DNA from: CAZTAO01 sp964611645
GTDB lineage: Bacteria; Armatimonadota; UBA5829
Length of the DNA: 64,000 nt
Direction: 5' to 3'
Assembly: GCA_964611645.1 (NCBI GenBank)
Contig: CAZTAO010000018.1
Span: 20,650-84,649 of the forward strand
Below are positions 61,616-64,000 of this stretch, in pieces (position 1 is the stretch's first letter; each line of letters opens with the position of its first letter). A program made the position numbers and the translations under genes. The notes beneath the pieces are model-generated. The model saw only the letters and a program-made list of their open reading frames with translations. It was not told the origin of the DNA and made no database searches.

Positions 61616-62545
61616 TCACCGGTAATGCTTCCCCAACTCCGAAATGTACCTCTTCCCCAGCCAGTCCACGTTCGCCTTTAGCCAGTCGCTTAGCTTGGTT
61701 TCGCACGTGGGGGGTTGGTGGGAGATTAGGAGGTTGTCCATCAGGCCGATGACTTCCTCCTTCGTCAGGATCACGTCTTGCAGGACTAGTCCCGGCAGCT
61801 TCGACATTACCTGGGTCAGAGCAGGGGGGAGGTGGATCGGGAGGGTTCGGCTGTGGAGGATGCCTTTCATCAATTCCAGGAGTTCGTTGAATGTATAAGT
61901 TTCCGGTCCGACGGCGTCTACGATTATGTTGTCCTGGTTTCGACTCCGCTCAACCAGCGAGATAGCAAGCTCCGCCAAGTCCTCCACAAACACCGGCTGG
62001 AGCTTGTAGTTGCCGTTGCCGGGGACTGGGAAGATGGGGGAGCGGCGGAGCATCCAGGCTATGGTGTTGAGGAGGATGCCCTTGTCGCCGAAGATCACGG
62101 TGGGCCGGAGGATCGCGTAACTCAGTCCGGACTCCACTATCGCCTTCTCAACTATCGCTTTGCCGCTGTAGTATGGCAGCGGGGAGTCCGGCGAGGGGTT
62201 GGCTATGCTGACGTGGACGATTCTCTTGACCCCCGCGTCCACCGCCGCCTGGACCAGCGCGAGGCTGTTCTTTATGGCGAGGTCGAACGTCAGCGCCCCC
62301 CGCTCGAAGCGTATCCAGTAGGTATTGTAGAGGACAGACGCCCCCTTGAGGCTCTCGCGCAGGCCGGCGGGGTCATCGAACCTCAGCGGCGCGACGGTCA
62401 CTTTGCCGGCAATGGGGTCGGCTGGGTTGGGGTGGTTGGTGAGAGTACGAACAACCTCCCCCCGCTCCAGCAGCTTCACCGCAATGCTCCTGCCGGAATA
62501 CCCGAAGGCTCCGGTGACTGCATTTACTCTTGTCTGATTCGACAT
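61616..62545 (-). CDS. NAD(P)H-binding NmrA-like protein with repeat insertion
   Basis: A 309-residue Rossmann-fold protein with VTGAFGYSGR (10-19), RIVHVSIANPS and a later LRPTVIFGDKG, as in atypical short-chain dehydrogenases of the NDUFA9/YbjT kind that may act on quinone-linked or sugar substrates. Residues 197-204 (LVERSRNQ) are exactly one in-frame 24-bp copy of the dispersed repeat, placed between helix AELAIS and strand DNIIVDA, likely a surface loop. AGAGG precedes the ATG. Followed closely by the HEAT-repeat gene. Confidence 0.8.
   Translation of the reverse strand: MSNQTRVNAVTGAFGYSGRSIAVKLLERGEVVRTLTNHPNPADPIAGKVTVAPLRFDDPAGLRESLKGASVLYNTYWIRFERGALTFDLAIKNSLALVQAAVDAGVKRIVHVSIANPSPDSPLPYYSGKAIVEKAIVESGLSYAILRPTVIFGDKGILLNTIAWMLRRSPIFPVPGNGNYKLQPVFVEDLAELAISLVERSRNQDNIIVDAVGPETYTFNELLELMKGILHSRTLPIHLPPALTQVMSKLPGLVLQDVILTKEEVIGLMDNLLISHQPPTCETKLSDWLKANVDWLGKRYISELGKHYR
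61934..61957. repeat. Dispersed repeat inside the NAD(P)-binding gene
   Basis: CTGGTTTCGACTCCGCTCAA followed by CCAG, 24 bp with terminal CTGGTT/AACCAG, read in frame as LVERSRNQ on the minus strand. Confidence 0.92.
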
Positions 62546-62589
62546 ACTCAGCCTCTTTCTCCGTCGCGAAGGCCGAAGGAACGAATTCT

Positions 62590-62661
62590 ACATGGATGCA
62601 CAGGATGAACAGGATGGAAAACCCCGAATCCGGATATCCTGTGAATCCTGTACATCCATGT
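62590..62661. repeat. Inverted repeat ACATGGATGCACAGGAT...ATCCTGTACATCCATGT
   Basis: Arms of 26 bp (62590-62615 and 62636-62661) match at 23 positions around a 20-base centre. Each arm contains two ACAGGAT units. It lies between two minus-strand genes. Confidence 0.9.
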
Positions 62662-62672
62662 TCATCACTTCT

Positions 62673-63638
62673 TCACTTCACCCCATTGACCACATTCACC
62701 AGTTTACCCGCGATAAACTGCCTGGCGTTGTCTACTGCCGTGCCCATCAGCCTGGCTCTGGCGGCGCTGGTGGCCCAGGCTATGTGGGGGGTCTGGATGC
62801 AGTTCCTGGCGCAGATCAGCGGGTTATCGGCCTTGGGCGGCTCCACGCTAAGCACATCCAAACCCGCGCCGGCTATCCGGCCTGAGTTGAGCGCGTCGGC
62901 GAGGTCCTGGTCGACCACCAGCGGGCCTCGCGAAGTGTTGATAAGGAACGCAGTCGGCTTCATAAGCTCGATCCGGTCGCGGTTGATAAGGCCCTGGACC
63001 TCCGGGGTCAGCGGGCAGTGGAGACTGATAACATCCGAGGTCTTGAGCAAGTCCTCGATGCTCAGCCACTCGAAGCCGTCCCAGTCCGGCGGGTTTGCGT
63101 GGACTGCGTCCGCCGCCACAACCTTCATCCCCAGCGCGTCGGCTATCTTGCCGGTGGCCCTGCCGATCCTGCCGAAGCCGATTATGCCCATGGTTAGCCC
63201 CGCAAGCTCGACCAGTGGGGATTTCCAGAAGCAGAAGTCGGGGTTGCTCGCCCACTCTCCTGCCCGAACCGCATCACTGTGCGCGCCGACGTGCTGGGTA
63301 AGCTCCAGCAGCAGGGCAATAGCCATCTGGGCGACCGATGTGGTGCCGTAGATGGGGATATTGGTCACCGGTATCCCGCGCCTGGCCGCAGCTTCGATAT
63401 CCACCACGTTGTAGCCGGTCGCGAGAACTCCGATGAACTTCATCTCCGGCAGCGCGGCAATGACCTCCGCAGTGATCGGGGTCTTGTTGGTGAAGACAAT
63501 CTCCGCGCCCTTCGCACGCTCGACTACCTGCTCTTTGGGTGTGCGGTCATAGACCGTCAACTCCCCCAACTCCTCAAGCCCAGCCCAGGACAAGTCCCCC
63601 GGGTTAAGCGTATAACCATCCAAAACCACAATCTTCAT
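62673..63638 (-). CDS. D-isomer-specific 2-hydroxyacid dehydrogenase (glycerate dehydrogenase-like)
   Basis: A 321-residue NAD(H)-dependent dehydrogenase that reduces 2-keto acids, probably hydroxypyruvate or glyoxylate. The cofactor motif GFGRIG is at 154-159 and the catalytic residues are Arg237 (NTSRG), Glu266 (LSVEPP) and His285 (QTPHIAWAT). LATGYNVVDI and GTTSVAQMAIAL match the hydroxypyruvate-reductase (HprA) group. AAGGAG is 9 bases before the ATG. No serine or glyoxylate genes adjoin. Confidence 0.9.
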   Translation of the reverse strand: MKIVVLDGYTLNPGDLSWAGLEELGELTVYDRTPKEQVVERAKGAEIVFTNKTPITAEVIAALPEMKFIGVLATGYNVVDIEAAARRGIPVTNIPIYGTTSVAQMAIALLLELTQHVGAHSDAVRAGEWASNPDFCFWKSPLVELAGLTMGIIGFGRIGRATGKIADALGMKVVAADAVHANPPDWDGFEWLSIEDLLKTSDVISLHCPLTPEVQGLINRDRIELMKPTAFLINTSRGPLVVDQDLADALNSGRIAGAGLDVLSVEPPKADNPLICARNCIQTPHIAWATSAARARLMGTAVDNARQFIAGKLVNVVNGVK

Positions 63639-64000
63639 GACCAGAACTCCTTTTATGGGAAACCATTACGAGTTTTGGTTCCACAAAGCGGCGGGTTTTA
63701 CCTTCTGGCGCGGGGGCAAATAGGACAAATGGGACAAGGACGCACGAACCCATACCGACTGTGCTGGTTGTTACAGAGCGCCCTCTCCCCCTTTCGCATC
63801 GCAGTCGCTCTGCTCCTCGTCGATGCTTTCGGGGTTACATCTAGCTCTCTCCCCCAGGAGAGAGAATTACGCTGGTGGGCTGCCAAAACCGTCAACTGTC
63901 AACCGACAACCGTCAACCCCCCTGCGGATTACTCCGTCCCCCAACTGTAACTGTTCAGTTTCGATGAGCAAGTGAAGAAAGTGGAGAAAAACCACAACTT
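63639..64000. repeat. Gene-free end region with a full copy of the 90-bp element and a 7-mer tract
   Basis: 63775-63864 is the inverted copy of the element at 8350-8437 (shared core CCCTTTCGCATCGCAGTCGC and GATGCTTTCGGGG). 63888-63919 is a CCGTCAA-type 7-mer tract. The rest shows no supported gene. Confidence 0.8.

Overview
The window is GC-rich bacterial chromosome with no phage, plasmid or insertion-sequence transposase genes. The mix points to an uncultured, metagenome-type bacterium, most like Armatimonadota or the Planctomycetota/Lentisphaerota group: many secreted glycan-active proteins (sialidase-like Asp-box proteins, GH32, GH130, DUF4091, DUF6259, pectate-lyase-like), several Gfo/Idh/MocA oxidoreductases, two SpoIIE-type phosphatases, pentapeptide-repeat proteins and a caspase-like protein. 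This assignment is inference from gene content only. GTG and TTG starts are frequent and were placed from Shine-Dalgarno (SD) spacing.

Layout. 1-7.6 kb (minus): a truncated L-fucose-isomerase-like gene, an FGGY sugar kinase, two tandem four-helix membrane paralogues, two tandem Asp-box paralogues and a Gfo/Idh/MocA oxidoreductase. 7.8-10.6 kb: a sigma-region-4-like protein and two zinc-ribbon proteins with matching promoters. 11-17 kb (plus): GDP-mannose 3,5-epimerase and UDP-glucose 6-dehydrogenase (nucleotide-sugar supply), a glycosidase-like propeller, a Spy/CpxP-like protein and a DUF2161 protein. 17-26 kb (minus): a pectate-lyase-like protein, two pentapeptide-repeat proteins, a secreted caspase/PEGA protein, a DUF4091 hydrolase and a YtrA-type GntR regulator/membrane-protein operon. 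26.3-32.7 kb (minus): a proteostasis locus (tig, clpP, clpX, lon) behind three tRNA genes (Lys-CTT, Leu-TAG, Gly-GCC) with a consensus promoter. 32.9-38 kb: GH32, SGNH hydrolase and DUF6259 protein. 38-45 kb: NmrA-like protein, a membrane PAS-SpoIIE phosphatase with a possible leader peptide, a promoter plus double hairpin that may be a small RNA, an oxidoreductase, a secreted CBM9-like protein and a fumarase alpha subunit. 45-53 kb (minus): a DnaA-N-like protein, a solitary nuoN, a 604-residue unknown, rimO and ftsK. 54-57.7 kb (plus): a glutaredoxin/ferredoxin-thioredoxin-reductase-rubredoxin pair and a SpoIIE-HATPase/STAS partner-switching pair. 57.7-63.6 kb (minus): DUF981, GH130, an S8-like protease, a HEAT-repeat protein, an NAD(P)-binding protein and a D-2-hydroxyacid dehydrogenase.

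The most distinctive feature is at the DNA level. At least six families of short, mostly palindromic repeats fill nearly every intergenic gap, separate the genes of the clp/lon locus, supply the C-terminus of one membrane protein and false N-termini to three open frames, and lie in frame inside two coding sequences.
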